Source of the DNA: CAYNLG01 sp964397995
GTDB lineage: Bacteria; Planctomycetota; Phycisphaerae; FEN-1346
Assembly: GCA_964397995.1 (NCBI GenBank)
Contig: CAYNLG010000007.1
Span: 14,220-78,219 of the forward strand
Direction of reading: 5' to 3'
Length of the DNA: 64,000 nt
Made by a program: the position numbers and the translations under genes. The notes below the pieces were generated by a model. That model was not told the origin of the DNA, searched no databases, and saw only the letters and a list, made by a program, of their open reading frames with translations. Every line of letters begins with the position of its first letter. The first letter of the stretch is position 1. Positions 1 to 8,556 of this stretch are shown here, one piece after another.

Positions 1-532
1 CGAGTTCCGCGGCAAGGGGCTGATCATGGTCCTGATGCTCGGGACGATGATGATTCCCGCCCAGGTGATGATGGCCCCGCTCTACGAGCTCATCTGCCGC
101 GCCAGACTCGCCGACACGTACGCGGGGCTGATCGTGCCCGGGGCGGTAAGCGTCTTCGGCATGTTCCTCTTCCGGCAGTCGATGATGCAGCTGCCGGAGG
201 AGCTGATGGAGGCGGGGCGGATCGACGGGTGCAGCGAGTTCGGGCTGTACTGGCGGATCGCGGTGCCGGTGTCGCGGCCGATGATCGGGGCGTTCTGCCT
301 GCTGGCGTTCATGGCGACATGGAACTCGTTCCTGTGGCCGCAGATCATCCTCCAGTCGGCGGAGCACTTCACGCTGCCGATCGCGTTGAACCAGCTGGTG
401 GGGCTTCAGTTCCAGGACTACGGGGTCCTGATGGCGGGGACGCTGCTTTCGATCCTGCCGGTGACGGTCCTCTTTCTGGTGCTCCAGCGCGAGTTCCAGA
501 GCGGCCTGACGCTGGGGGCGGTGAAGGGGTAG
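1..532 (+). CDS. Sugar ABC transporter permease, MalG type (5' end outside window)
   Basis: Inner-membrane permease of a carbohydrate ABC importer; it would pair with a MalF-type permease, an ATPase and a binding protein encoded to the left of the window. The reading frame is open from the first bases (EFRGKGLIMVLMLG...), so the true start lies upstream. About 176 residues are visible: a hydrophobic segment with the MalG-like MMIPAQVMMAPLY stretch, the cytoplasmic EAA loop (EAGRIDGCSEFGLYWRIAVP, followed by VSRP) that docks on the ATPase, and two further membrane segments before the stop. The EAA loop and its distance from the C-terminus are standard for the family. The substrate cannot be read from the sequence; the neighbouring glycosidases suggest a sugar released from complex glycans (inference). 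Confidence 0.9.
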   Translation, partial: EFRGKGLIMVLMLGTMMIPAQVMMAPLYELICRARLADTYAGLIVPGAVSVFGMFLFRQSMMQLPEELMEAGRIDGCSEFGLYWRIAVPVSRPMIGAFCLLAFMATWNSFLWPQIILQSAEHFTLPIALNQLVGLQFQDYGVLMAGTLLSILPVTVLFLVLQREFQSGLTLGAVKG

Positions 533-536
533 TCCG

Positions 537-551
537 GGCCCCGCCGGGGCC
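537..551. terminator. Short GC hairpin between convergent genes
   Basis: GGCCCC, loop GCC, GGGGCC lies four bases after the permease stop and 28 bases before the stop of the convergent gene. It has no T-run on either side, so it is at best a weak bidirectional terminator. Confidence 0.3.
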
Positions 552-578
552 TGTCCCGGCGCCCGTGATCAAAGGTCG

Positions 579-3164
579 CTACCGCGGCGTGCCCTCGTGC
601 AGGCCCACCTCCCGCGCCAGCGTCTCGTACTCGATCAGGTACCAGAGCGTGGGGCCGACGATCTGGTGCTTGTAGTGCGGCCAGGTGACGCGGTTCGACG
701 CACACTCCATCGCGCGGTTCAGCTCCCCCGTCTCCGGGTCCTGGGCCATCAGCACGGCGGCGAAGAGGGCCCGCGCCTTTTCGAGGTGCAGGGGCCGCTT
801 CGTATGGCGATACAGTGCCAGGTACACCAGCGCCAGCCGCGCGGTGAACGACGCGGGCGGCCCCGACGAGCGGTACCCGTCGCAGGAGCCGAATCCGCGC
901 GGACGGACTGGCCCGCCCGGTTCCGGCTCGGCTCGGTCCCACCGGATGTTCCGGTCCTCGCTCCAGAGGGCCAGTTCCTCGGCCAAAGCCACGTCGCGCT
1001 CGGCCTCCCGCGCGTACGCTGCCAGGTACAGGGCGAAGTGCTGGGGCGACACGCTGTGGATGCGCAGCGGGTACGCCCAACAGTGGGAATGCGGGCCGAC
1101 CTCGACCCAGAGGAACTGCTCCCGGACCCATCGCCGGAGATACGCCAGCGCCTTGGCCTCGACCTCGGCGAACTCGTCCGTCCCCAGCTCGTGCCGCAAC
1201 CGCCCGAAGAAGCAGAGCAGCTCCGAGGGCTGGCCCTCGTAGTAGAGCGTCGCGCCGAAGGTGTCGGGCCACCGGTAGACCTGGCCCCCGTTGGTCACCC
1301 ACCGGAAGCCGCCGTCCGGCTTCTGCTGCCGCGCCAGGCCTCGGGCGAACCGCAAGGCCGCCTCCTTCCACCGTGGGTCCTTCGTGGCGGCATACAGGTT
1401 CAGGAAGGCGTCGCCCGCGACGTTGTACGTGTTGGTGTTGAACTTGTAGGTGTTGACAAGGTTGGTCTTGCAGCTGAGGGAGTTGATCTCGCCGGCCGCC
1501 CCGACGTGGCGGGCCCAGTCCAGGGCGTCGGCCCGTTCGCCCGGGTCGTCCGAGAACCGGTAGACCACCAGGTTGGTCATCGAGTGGTCCATCAGGCGGT
1601 AGTTCTGCTTCCCGTCGCCACCCCCCGCCGTCAGCCCGGGGTACGGCGCCAGCCCCTTGTGCTGGCCGAGGTGCTGCTTCTCGCGAATGAAGCGTGCGGC
1701 GGCGAGGGCGGCGGCGTAGCCGTCGCGCGGCGGGTCGAAGTACGGCCCCTGGAAGGCCGGTCGCTTGGTCACGTCGAACCCGTCGGGGATCGGCATGGAG
1801 ACGGCGTCTGTCGTCGCCGGCTCCGGCGCCTTGCCCCGGACGGCCGCGTACGGCAGGTACCGGGCCTCGATTGGCGTCGCCAGCGTGTCACCATCGGGGC
1901 CGAGACCGACAACGGTCAGACGGTACGTCGCCGGCGCCATCGCGCCCCACACCGGCACGAGCGAGTGTGTCGGCGTGTCGGCCGTGAACGTGTGCGTGCC
2001 GCCTTCGCCGGTGAGGCTAAAGCGGTACGACGCCGCCCCCGCCAGGGGCGCGAGGTCAAAGGCCGGGGCGTGAATGGCCGCGAAGGGCCCGCCGCGCGGC
2101 GCCAGCGACACCGTCTCGCCGCGCGCGCCGAAGAGCAGCCGCCACGTCCAGAGCAGCCGCGTCGCCGTGGGCTGCAGCACCCCCAACGGCTCCTGCGCCT
2201 GGGCCGCCGCTTCCTTCACGAGCGCCGGGTCGGGCTCCCGGGTATACGCGACGGTCCAGGTCCGGCGTGCCGGGGCGGCCTGCGGCCACGGGCGCTTCGA
2301 GAGGTTGACGCGGCCCAGCCCGCCGCACGACCACGTCTGATCCCCGTCGGTCATCTCGGCTTCCAGCGCGACAAACCGCCCCAGCACCGTCCCGCGCACC
2401 GTGTACGTGATGCGTCGCCGGACGCGCGCGCAGGTGGCGGTCCAGCGGCCCAGGAGCGCCGTCCCCTCGAACGTGACGTCGACCGCCTCGGCGGCGGCGG
2501 TCGGGTCGTCGCGCACACCGTAGTACATGAAGGCCCGGTCCGCCTTCCCGCCGCGGGTCGTCAGCCGCGTAAAGGCGGCGGCCCCGCCGCCGATACGCGG
2601 GAGCTGGTAGCCCCGGTAGACGGCCAGCTCGAACTGGACCGTCTCCGGCGGGGCGTCGAGCGCGCGGCGTGTGGCACGCACCGGCGTCGCCTCCACGCTC
2701 TCGGGGCGTCGCTCGCCCACCGAGCCGGAGGCCGTGCCGGTCCCGTCCTCGCCCGTGAAGGTCACGTCGAGGTCGTACGTCGCGGGGATGTCGGGATGCG
2801 GCCGGTCCTGGTGCTCCAGGTTCATGGGCGTCCGCCAGACCACGCGGACTGTACCGGTCAGCCGGTCCCCCGCCAGGCGGAGTCCTGACGCGTCCAGCGT
2901 CCGCGCGGGCTCCGGGTAGACGTGCGGCGCCATGGCGAAGCCGTCCGCGACCCCCCCGCCGCGCACCCGGAGCAACAGCCGCACCGGCGCCAAGTTGCGC
3001 GGCCCGACGGCATGGCGGAGCTCGACGTCCAGGACGCGGTCGCCTTCCTCCCCGGCCGCCGGCGCCGCCGTGAGCGCGGCACCCCACGCGAGCGCCGCTG
3101 CCGCCACAAGGAACCGGGCGGAGCGAGCCACCAGCACTGGCAGAGCATGTCGGGTCAGGGCCAT
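579..3164 (-). CDS. Secreted protein with C-terminal alpha/alpha-barrel-like region, family not recognised
   Basis: An 861-residue exported protein. The frame stays open far upstream, but the start is set by an ATG preceded by a very strong AGGAGGGG site and followed by a signal peptide (about residues 1-36, ending near LTAAPAAGEEG). The N-terminal half (about 40-420) is beta-rich and looks like sandwich domains. The C-terminal 430 residues are helical with repeated Trp/Tyr/Leu segments (for example VVYRFSDDPGERADALDWA, then ARGLARQQKPDGGFRW), the look of a six-hairpin glycosidase or lyase toroid. I do not recognise a catalytic motif well enough to name a reaction. It converges on the sugar permease and diverges from another secreted protein, so a role in glycan breakdown is inferred from position only. 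Confidence 0.75.
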   Translation of the reverse strand: MALTRHALPVLVARSARFLVAAAALAWGAALTAAPAAGEEGDRVLDVELRHAVGPRNLAPVRLLLRVRGGGVADGFAMAPHVYPEPARTLDASGLRLAGDRLTGTVRVVWRTPMNLEHQDRPHPDIPATYDLDVTFTGEDGTGTASGSVGERRPESVEATPVRATRRALDAPPETVQFELAVYRGYQLPRIGGGAAAFTRLTTRGGKADRAFMYYGVRDDPTAAAEAVDVTFEGTALLGRWTATCARVRRRITYTVRGTVLGRFVALEAEMTDGDQTWSCGGLGRVNLSKRPWPQAAPARRTWTVAYTREPDPALVKEAAAQAQEPLGVLQPTATRLLWTWRLLFGARGETVSLAPRGGPFAAIHAPAFDLAPLAGAASYRFSLTGEGGTHTFTADTPTHSLVPVWGAMAPATYRLTVVGLGPDGDTLATPIEARYLPYAAVRGKAPEPATTDAVSMPIPDGFDVTKRPAFQGPYFDPPRDGYAAALAAARFIREKQHLGQHKGLAPYPGLTAGGGDGKQNYRLMDHSMTNLVVYRFSDDPGERADALDWARHVGAAGEINSLSCKTNLVNTYKFNTNTYNVAGDAFLNLYAATKDPRWKEAALRFARGLARQQKPDGGFRWVTNGGQVYRWPDTFGATLYYEGQPSELLCFFGRLRHELGTDEFAEVEAKALAYLRRWVREQFLWVEVGPHSHCWAYPLRIHSVSPQHFALYLAAYAREAERDVALAEELALWSEDRNIRWDRAEPEPGGPVRPRGFGSCDGYRSSGPPASFTARLALVYLALYRHTKRPLHLEKARALFAAVLMAQDPETGELNRAMECASNRVTWPHYKHQIVGPTLWYLIEYETLAREVGLHEGTPR

Positions 3165-3264
3165 GGGGGCTTCCCCTCCTGCAAGACGGCCTGGATGGGG
3201 GCCGGCCAGTCGGCGGGCCTTCCCCCCGTGAAACCCACCGCGGCCGCGCCCGACACGGGCATAA

Positions 3265-3290
3265 CCGGGGACGGGACCGCCCGTCCCCGG
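3265..3290. other. Perfect 11-bp GC hairpin in the divergent intergenic region
   Basis: CCGGGGACGGG, loop ACCG, CCCGTCCCCGG. It lies between two divergently transcribed secreted-protein genes, where no terminator is expected. A regulatory or structural role is possible; I saw no convincing -35/-10 pair for either gene in this gap. Confidence 0.4.
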
Positions 3291-3401
3291 CCCCCTCCGC
3301 ACCCGGCGACAAGGCCGGTACCGCCGCGCCCGGGCCGGGTTGAAGGGGGGTCGGCCCGGGCGGCCGACGCACCCGGTCCCCCCTATCGGAAAGGTTCCGC
3401 C

Positions 3402-4460
3402 GTGACGACGCGCCTGCCTTCGTGCCCTTGCTTCGCACGAGCCGCCCTGCCCCGCCTGGCCGCCCTGGCCGCGGGGGTGCTCCTTGCCGCCGGGGCCGCC
3501 GGTGCCGCCCGCGCCGGGGCGCCCCAGGCCGAGACGCCGCCCCCGTACGAGCCGGTCGGCGGGGCGAACGCGCCGGAGCCGACGCCGCCGCCGACGCTCG
3601 TCGGTCAGACGACGGAGCTGGACTGCGGGACGTTCCGGGTGCGTGTGCCGTCGGGCACGTACACCGCCCCGGCGGGCGGGCCGCCCGACTACGGCGTGCC
3701 GGGGCCGATCGTGGCGTTCCGCGGGCCGGACGGCGTGTGGCGCGGACACGGCTACCTGGAGACGTGGCCGACGCTCGAATCGTTCGAGGGCACCGTCGAG
3801 GGGACGAAGGCGACGCTCGCGTACCGGTTCGCGGGCGGCGCCCGGTACGACGTCACCCTGACGGCCGCCAAGGGCGCCCTCCTGCTCGACGAGACCTCGA
3901 CCCTCGGGCCGCGCAACGTCTTCGTCTTTGACTGCTATTACAACTGGCAGCCGTCGGCGGGGTTCGTGACGAACCTGGGGGGAACGCGGCACGCGTTCGT
4001 GACGTTGCCGTGCCATTACGACCGGCCGGAGGGGACGCTCAACCCGGCCGCCCGTGGCCGCCCCGGCCCGGACGGCGCGGCACCGGCCAGGGAAAGCCTG
4101 CCGGGCGGCCTGGCGGTGGTGCACCCGGCCCCCGCGGCGCGCGACATCGCCGGCCTCTGGTGCCGCACCCCCGACACCTGGCAGAACGGCGAGGCCATGC
4201 CGGTGGAGCTGTGGCAGCGGCGTCAGCGTCCGGGCCGCCCGGGGACGCGGCACGTGCTGGGTCCGGAGACGAAGTCGGACTCGACGCCGAACCCGCGGAC
4301 GGCCGAGATGGTCGGGCCGAGCCTGTACGAGGGGCACGTGACGCTGGAGCTGCACCTCGGCGCGGGGACGCGCCGGCTGGGGTTCGCCGTGACGGCGAAG
4401 CCGGAGGCGAAAGCGGACCTCGCGAAACCGTTCGAGGCCGTCCAGCGGGCCCATCCGTAA
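3402..4460 (+). CDS. Secreted protein resembling the N-terminal domain of the neighbouring lyase
   Basis: A 352-residue exported protein of no family I can name. The start is a GTG with GGAAAGG seven bases upstream, followed by a signal peptide (about residues 1-38, alanine-rich, ending near GAARAGAPQ). Its body follows the same order of motifs as the lyase at 4635: RVRVPSGTY, VPGPIVAFRGPDGVWRGHGY, LAYRF.GGARYDV and FDCYYNW match RVPCGSVRF, VPGPVASISRDGKQWIGRGY, LAYAFEGDRTYRV and FNYEDW there. This suggests a free-standing copy of the lyase's N-terminal beta-sandwich, perhaps a sugar-binding or accessory module. It has no catalytic helical domain of its own. Confidence 0.75.
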   Translation: MTTRLPSCPCFARAALPRLAALAAGVLLAAGAAGAARAGAPQAETPPPYEPVGGANAPEPTPPPTLVGQTTELDCGTFRVRVPSGTYTAPAGGPPDYGVPGPIVAFRGPDGVWRGHGYLETWPTLESFEGTVEGTKATLAYRFAGGARYDVTLTAAKGALLLDETSTLGPRNVFVFDCYYNWQPSAGFVTNLGGTRHAFVTLPCHYDRPEGTLNPAARGRPGPDGAAPARESLPGGLAVVHPAPAARDIAGLWCRTPDTWQNGEAMPVELWQRRQRPGRPGTRHVLGPETKSDSTPNPRTAEMVGPSLYEGHVTLELHLGAGTRRLGFAVTAKPEAKADLAKPFEAVQRAHP

Positions 4461-4481
4461 CCCCCGCCCGGGAGTTGCCGC

Positions 4482-4603
4482 ATGCGATGCCCCGCTCTGA
4501 TTATCCTGGCCGCACTCATTGCCGCCGCCCTTCTCGCGCCGGTTGGGCCACACGCGACGGCCACCTGCTGGCCGTCTACGACATCCGCGCCCGGCGGGAC
4601 TAG
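4482..4603 (+). pseudogene. Decayed start of an exo-alpha-sialidase
   Basis: An ATG opens a signal peptide (MRCPALIILAALIAAALLAP); that frame then carries low-information sequence to a stop at 4613. In the +1-shifted frame, 4541-4603 reads GWATRDGHLLAVYDIRARRD then stop. GxLLAVYDIR...RD is the conserved first strand of bacterial and animal sialidases, which in intact enzymes follows closely after the signal peptide. What remains is therefore a frameshifted stub of about 40 codons; the rest of the gene is missing. Intact sialidases cleave terminal sialic acid from glycans. The short match limits certainty. Confidence 0.45.
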
Positions 4604-4634
4604 GCCGGGCTGAACGCATGGAGGGCCCCTGCCC

Positions 4635-7600
4635 ATGAAGCCGCTTGCCGCCCTGTTCCCTGCCGCGCTCCTTGTCTGTACCGCGCTCGCCCCGGCCGCC
4701 GGGGCCGCCGAGGTCACGCGGTTCGCCGTGAACGAGTACTTCGGCATCCCGTACGCCGACGAGCCGGTGAGCGTCGACGTCACCTTGCCGCACCCCACAC
4801 CGGCGAGCGAGATCGGTCTGGCGGAGACGCCGAGCCAGGTCGAGATCGTCGAGGGCACGCCCGAGGCAGTCACAAAGGCCCGCGTCTGGACGGCCGTCTC
4901 GTTCCCCTTCGTCGAGCAGGAGCGCGAAGTCCAGAAGAAGGTCGACGGCGAGAAGGTCACCGTCACCGAGACGGTGCTTGTGCCCGGCTCGGCCGAGGCG
5001 CGGCACAAGGTCCTGACGGTGATGACGGGGGGCGGCGCGGCCAAGGCGGGCCCGAGCCCGTTCACCGTCGAGCGGCACCCCGCGAAGGCCGGCGAGGTCC
5101 CCCTTGCAACGATCTCCAACGGCTTCGTCCACGTCCGGGTCCCGTGCGGGAGCGTCCGGTTCGACGCCCCCGTTCGCTCGGTCGACGTCCCCGGGCCGGT
5201 CGCCAGCATCTCGCGCGACGGCAAGCAGTGGATCGGCCGCGGGTACCTCGACACGATGCGCGGCGTGCGTGGCGTCGAGTGCCAGTGGCGCGAAGGGCCC
5301 GTCTACGTCGAGTCGCGCCTGGCGTACGCCTTCGAGGGCGACCGGACCTACCGCGTCCGCGTCCGGCTCTACCGCGGCAAGCCGTACGTCCAGCTCGTCG
5401 GCGACTTCGACCTCGGGCGGCAGGCCCGGTTCATCTTCAACTACGAGGACTGGGTCGCCGACGGCTTCTTCCGCACCGGCGACCAGCGCCTCTACGGATG
5501 GGAGCGGATCACCAGCGGCAACCCGTGCGGCGACTTCGTCACGGTGCCCGGCCAGCGCGCCCTGGCGCGGATGGTCATCTGGACCCAGTTCAACTACTTC
5601 GGCGGCAAGCAGGAGACCATCGCCCTGAAGGCTCCGGACCCCGAGGCCCATGAGGCGGGCTATCGCGAGGCCCTCACCCGCTACGAGCGCGACGTCCGGG
5701 ACTACGCCACCGCCCGCAAGGCCTACGACGCCCAGGTCCAGGCCTACAAGGACGCCATGGCGGGCCACGAGCGGGACCTGGCGGCCTACGAGGCCCAGCT
5801 CAAGGCCCATGAGAAGGACCCCAAGGCCGCCGAGAAGCCGACGAAGCCCCGCGAGCCGCGCGAGCCCAAGGCCTTCCGCCGCCGCGAGCCGCGCAAGCCC
5901 ACGCACGAGCCGTACGAGCCGATCACCGCGCACTTGGCGGGCGCCCCGTATCCGGCGGCCACGGTCGTGACGCCGGGGAGCGACGCCACAGCCGTCGGCG
6001 CGTTCTACGTGAGGCCGGACCGCTGGACGCGGGCGAAGGTCAACCACGTGGACCTGATGATGCGGCCGGAGGTGCCGGGCCGGCCGCTGACGCGCGGGCA
6101 GGTCGGCCTGACGGGGGCGAAGGCCCGCGTCGCGATGGAGGCCTGGCTCGTGGACGGGCACCGGGAGTGGGCGATCTTCGCGGTGGCCTCGGGCGACCGC
6201 GAGTGGCTTGCCAAGGCCCACGTCCGCGAGGGCGCCTGGCCGCTCGACCGGCTCCTCCGGACGCCCCTGGTCTGGAACAGCGACGGAACGCCCGTCGCGC
6301 CGCAGGACACGAGACCCTCGGACGACGCGCCGGCCGGGGGCGACGCGCGGCGTGTGCTGATGGGTATGGGCGGCCGGTCGGGGCTCCAGGCCTACAACGG
6401 GTCGAACGGGGACATCCGCGGCACGTCCCCGCCGCGCGAGGGCTGGGACGGCTCCGTCGAGCCCCTCCGCGCCGCCGGCCACACCAACCGCATGGCCGGC
6501 GAGGCGATCACTCCCCACCTGGCCGCCGACGACTCGGCCTACCCGAGCGTGCGGGCGATGCTCCCCTGGCAGCATCCCGAGGCCCTGAACCCGTTCTACC
6601 AGGGCATGGAGAACATGAACTTCAACGCGGATCTCTACCGCTACATCTGCAAGCACGGGATGGACCTCGCGCGGATGGGGCACCCGGAGGCGCGGCGGTT
6701 CATCGACCACGCGATCACGAGCCTGGATATGGCTCTCGACCGGTACTGCTACCCGCAGAGCGGGTGCTGGGAAGAGAGCCACGGCTACGCCGGCCACACG
6801 ATGAACGTGCTGGGGCCGATGGCACTCTCGCTCCGCAACTCCGGCCTCCGCGACTTCACGGAAGACCTCCGCTTCGCCCGGATGATGGCCTTCTACATGT
6901 ACGTGCACTCGCCGGTGGACCCGGCGTTCGGCGGCCGCATCGTCCCGCCGATCGGCGACCACGGCCTTTCGAAGGCCGGGCCCGCCAGCCGGTTCGGCCG
7001 CGTGGTGGGCTTCTTCACGGAGGCGAAGAACCCCGCCATCCGCAAGATCGTCCGCCAGGTCGCCTGGATGATCCGCGAGGACGGCGGGGCCGTCCCGGCG
7101 GGGGTCGAGCCCGAGCGGCCGGACCTCACGAGCCGCTGGCTCCAGGGGTACGGGAGCGTGATGCGGGCCCGGGCCGACGCCCGCGAGGCCCTCGTCCTGA
7201 CCCTGAAGGGCGCCGTCGCCACCGAGGACCGCGGGAGCAAGGAACTCCTCCGGCAGGACCTCTACGTGACGCTCCGGCCGACGGAGGACGGCGGCTGGGC
7301 GGAGGCCGTGACCGGCACCTCTCCGGAGTACAACACGGCGCGGCACACGGGGACGGTGACGGCCGGCGGGGCGGCGGCCTCGCCGACGCTGAAGCTCGAC
7401 ATGACCCTCGCCGACGACAAGTGGGTGAAGGGCGGGCCGGCAAGCTACACCGTGGCCCTCCGCAAACAGCGCGCCGGCTGGGCCGGCACGTACACCGGCC
7501 GGTTCCGCGAGACGGACGTCGCCGGCGAGGTCGCGGCCCGGTCGGCGACGCGGAGCGACGAGAGCTTCCTCATCCTCCGGGCCGGCCAGAGCTGGGGCCA

Positions 7601-8477
7601 CCACCACAAGGACAAGGGCTCCATGTGGTTCTGGGGCCGCAACGTCCACTTCTTCGGCGACTGCGACTGGGGTGGCCCGCCGGGCGGCACCTACGGCAAC
7701 GCCTACAAGCAGGGCCCGGCCGGCGGGACGCAGATCGAGATGGTCGGCATCAACAACTGGCCCCTGCCCTGCAAGTACCCCGCCCCCTGGGTCGCCGACG
7801 ACGAGTACGCCCCCACGTATGACTATGCCATGGCCCGCTGTCTCTACCCGTACAACCCGGACCTGGACCTGGCGGCCTCGACACGGGTGGCCCTGCGCCA
7901 GGCATACGACCGGCAGGTCCTGTTCGTCCACCCGGACGTGGTCCTGGTGCGGGACACCGTCGAGGCGACCTGCCCGACCGTCTGGCGGCTGCACTCGTAT
8001 CAGCCGGAGGGGACGACCGTCCGCGGGCCGACCGCGACCCTCGTCTCGCCCCAGGGCCCGACCGGCCACCTCGCGATGCTCTATCCCGACGGGGTGACCT
8101 TCACGGCGAACGACCGCGACATCCTGAACCGACACACCGACCGCGACGGCAAGCCCTTGCCGCATGACGAGTTGCCGACGTTCGACGGATCGCTGGAGTT
8201 GCGATGGCACATGCCGGGCGGGACCGACGCGACGTGGGCGTTCGTGGTGCGCGGCGAGGACGAGGCGGCGCCGGAGATCGCCCGGCTGGATGACGCGGGA
8301 CGCGTGACGCGGGTGCGGCTGGACGACGGGACGGAGATCGTCGCCCTGATGGCGCTGGAGCCCTTCACGTGGCAGGGCGCGGGGGTCGCTTTCGAGGGCA
8401 CCGTCGGCCTCGTGATGACGCGCGACGGCAAGACGACGGTGCACCCGATCCGGGCAACCCGGCTCGAGGCGCGGTGA
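4635..8477 (+). CDS. Secreted heparinase II/III-like polysaccharide lyase with a charged insertion
   Basis: A 1280-residue exported protein likely to cleave uronic-acid-containing polysaccharide by beta-elimination. A signal peptide (about 1-24) follows an ATG with GGAGGG nine bases upstream. N-terminal beta domains are interrupted at about 336-434 by a Lys/Glu/Pro/Tyr-rich stretch that begins as a coiled coil and ends in KPREPREPK-type repeats. A helical domain (about 640-860) carries NMNFNADLYRYI and CWEESHGYAGHT. The C-terminal beta-sandwich carries GQSWGHHHKDKGSMWFWGR (about 980), GDCDWGGPPGG and HPDVVLVRDTVEA, which are the signature of heparinase II/III and related lyases. The exact polysaccharide-lyase family and the substrate cannot be fixed by eye. 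It follows a sialidase remnant and a paralogue of its own N-terminal domain. Confidence 0.8.
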   Translation: MKPLAALFPAALLVCTALAPAAGAAEVTRFAVNEYFGIPYADEPVSVDVTLPHPTPASEIGLAETPSQVEIVEGTPEAVTKARVWTAVSFPFVEQEREVQKKVDGEKVTVTETVLVPGSAEARHKVLTVMTGGGAAKAGPSPFTVERHPAKAGEVPLATISNGFVHVRVPCGSVRFDAPVRSVDVPGPVASISRDGKQWIGRGYLDTMRGVRGVECQWREGPVYVESRLAYAFEGDRTYRVRVRLYRGKPYVQLVGDFDLGRQARFIFNYEDWVADGFFRTGDQRLYGWERITSGNPCGDFVTVPGQRALARMVIWTQFNYFGGKQETIALKAPDPEAHEAGYREALTRYERDVRDYATARKAYDAQVQAYKDAMAGHERDLAAYEAQLKAHEKDPKAAEKPTKPREPREPKAFRRREPRKPTHEPYEPITAHLAGAPYPAATVVTPGSDATAVGAFYVRPDRWTRAKVNHVDLMMRPEVPGRPLTRGQVGLTGAKARVAMEAWLVDGHREWAIFAVASGDREWLAKAHVREGAWPLDRLLRTPLVWNSDGTPVAPQDTRPSDDAPAGGDARRVLMGMGGRSGLQAYNGSNGDIRGTSPPREGWDGSVEPLRAAGHTNRMAGEAITPHLAADDSAYPSVRAMLPWQHPEALNPFYQGMENMNFNADLYRYICKHGMDLARMGHPEARRFIDHAITSLDMALDRYCYPQSGCWEESHGYAGHTMNVLGPMALSLRNSGLRDFTEDLRFARMMAFYMYVHSPVDPAFGGRIVPPIGDHGLSKAGPASRFGRVVGFFTEAKNPAIRKIVRQVAWMIREDGGAVPAGVEPERPDLTSRWLQGYGSVMRARADAREALVLTLKGAVATEDRGSKELLRQDLYVTLRPTEDGGWAEAVTGTSPEYNTARHTGTVTAGGAAASPTLKLDMTLADDKWVKGGPASYTVALRKQRAGWAGTYTGRFRETDVAGEVAARSATRSDESFLILRAGQSWGHHHKDKGSMWFWGRNVHFFGDCDWGGPPGGTYGNAYKQGPAGGTQIEMVGINNWPLPCKYPAPWVADDEYAPTYDYAMARCLYPYNPDLDLAASTRVALRQAYDRQVLFVHPDVVLVRDTVEATCPTVWRLHSYQPEGTTVRGPTATLVSPQGPTGHLAMLYPDGVTFTANDRDILNRHTDRDGKPLPHDELPTFDGSLELRWHMPGGTDATWAFVVRGEDEAAPEIARLDDAGRVTRVRLDDGTEIVALMALEPFTWQGAGVAFEGTVGLVMTRDGKTTVHPIRATRLEAR

Positions 8478-8495
8478 GGCCGCCGACCCGCTTGC

Positions 8496-8524
8496 TTGAA
8501 TCGGCAGCGGGGCGTTGCTAGGAT
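8496..8524 (+). promoter_or_regulatory. Promoter of the restriction-modification pair
   Basis: TTGAAT, 17 bases, TAGGAT, just after the lyase stop. Transcription would begin near 8531, which excludes the longer upstream reading of the methyltransferase frame and supports the GTG at 8557. Confidence 0.6.
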
Positions 8525-8556
8525 GGAGTCCGGGCACGGGTGGCGGGCCGAACACC

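Noticed and set aside
579..8555. A 2658-codon open frame on the minus strand
   Set aside because: Only the last 861 codons (579-3164) look like protein and have a ribosome site and signal peptide; the rest is antisense to the secreted protein and lyase genes and is Arg/Pro/Gly-rich shadow sequence.
8515..8556. TTG at 8515 as start of the methyltransferase
   Set aside because: It lies inside the promoter (overlaps the -10 region); the GTG at 8557 begins the conserved N-terminus.
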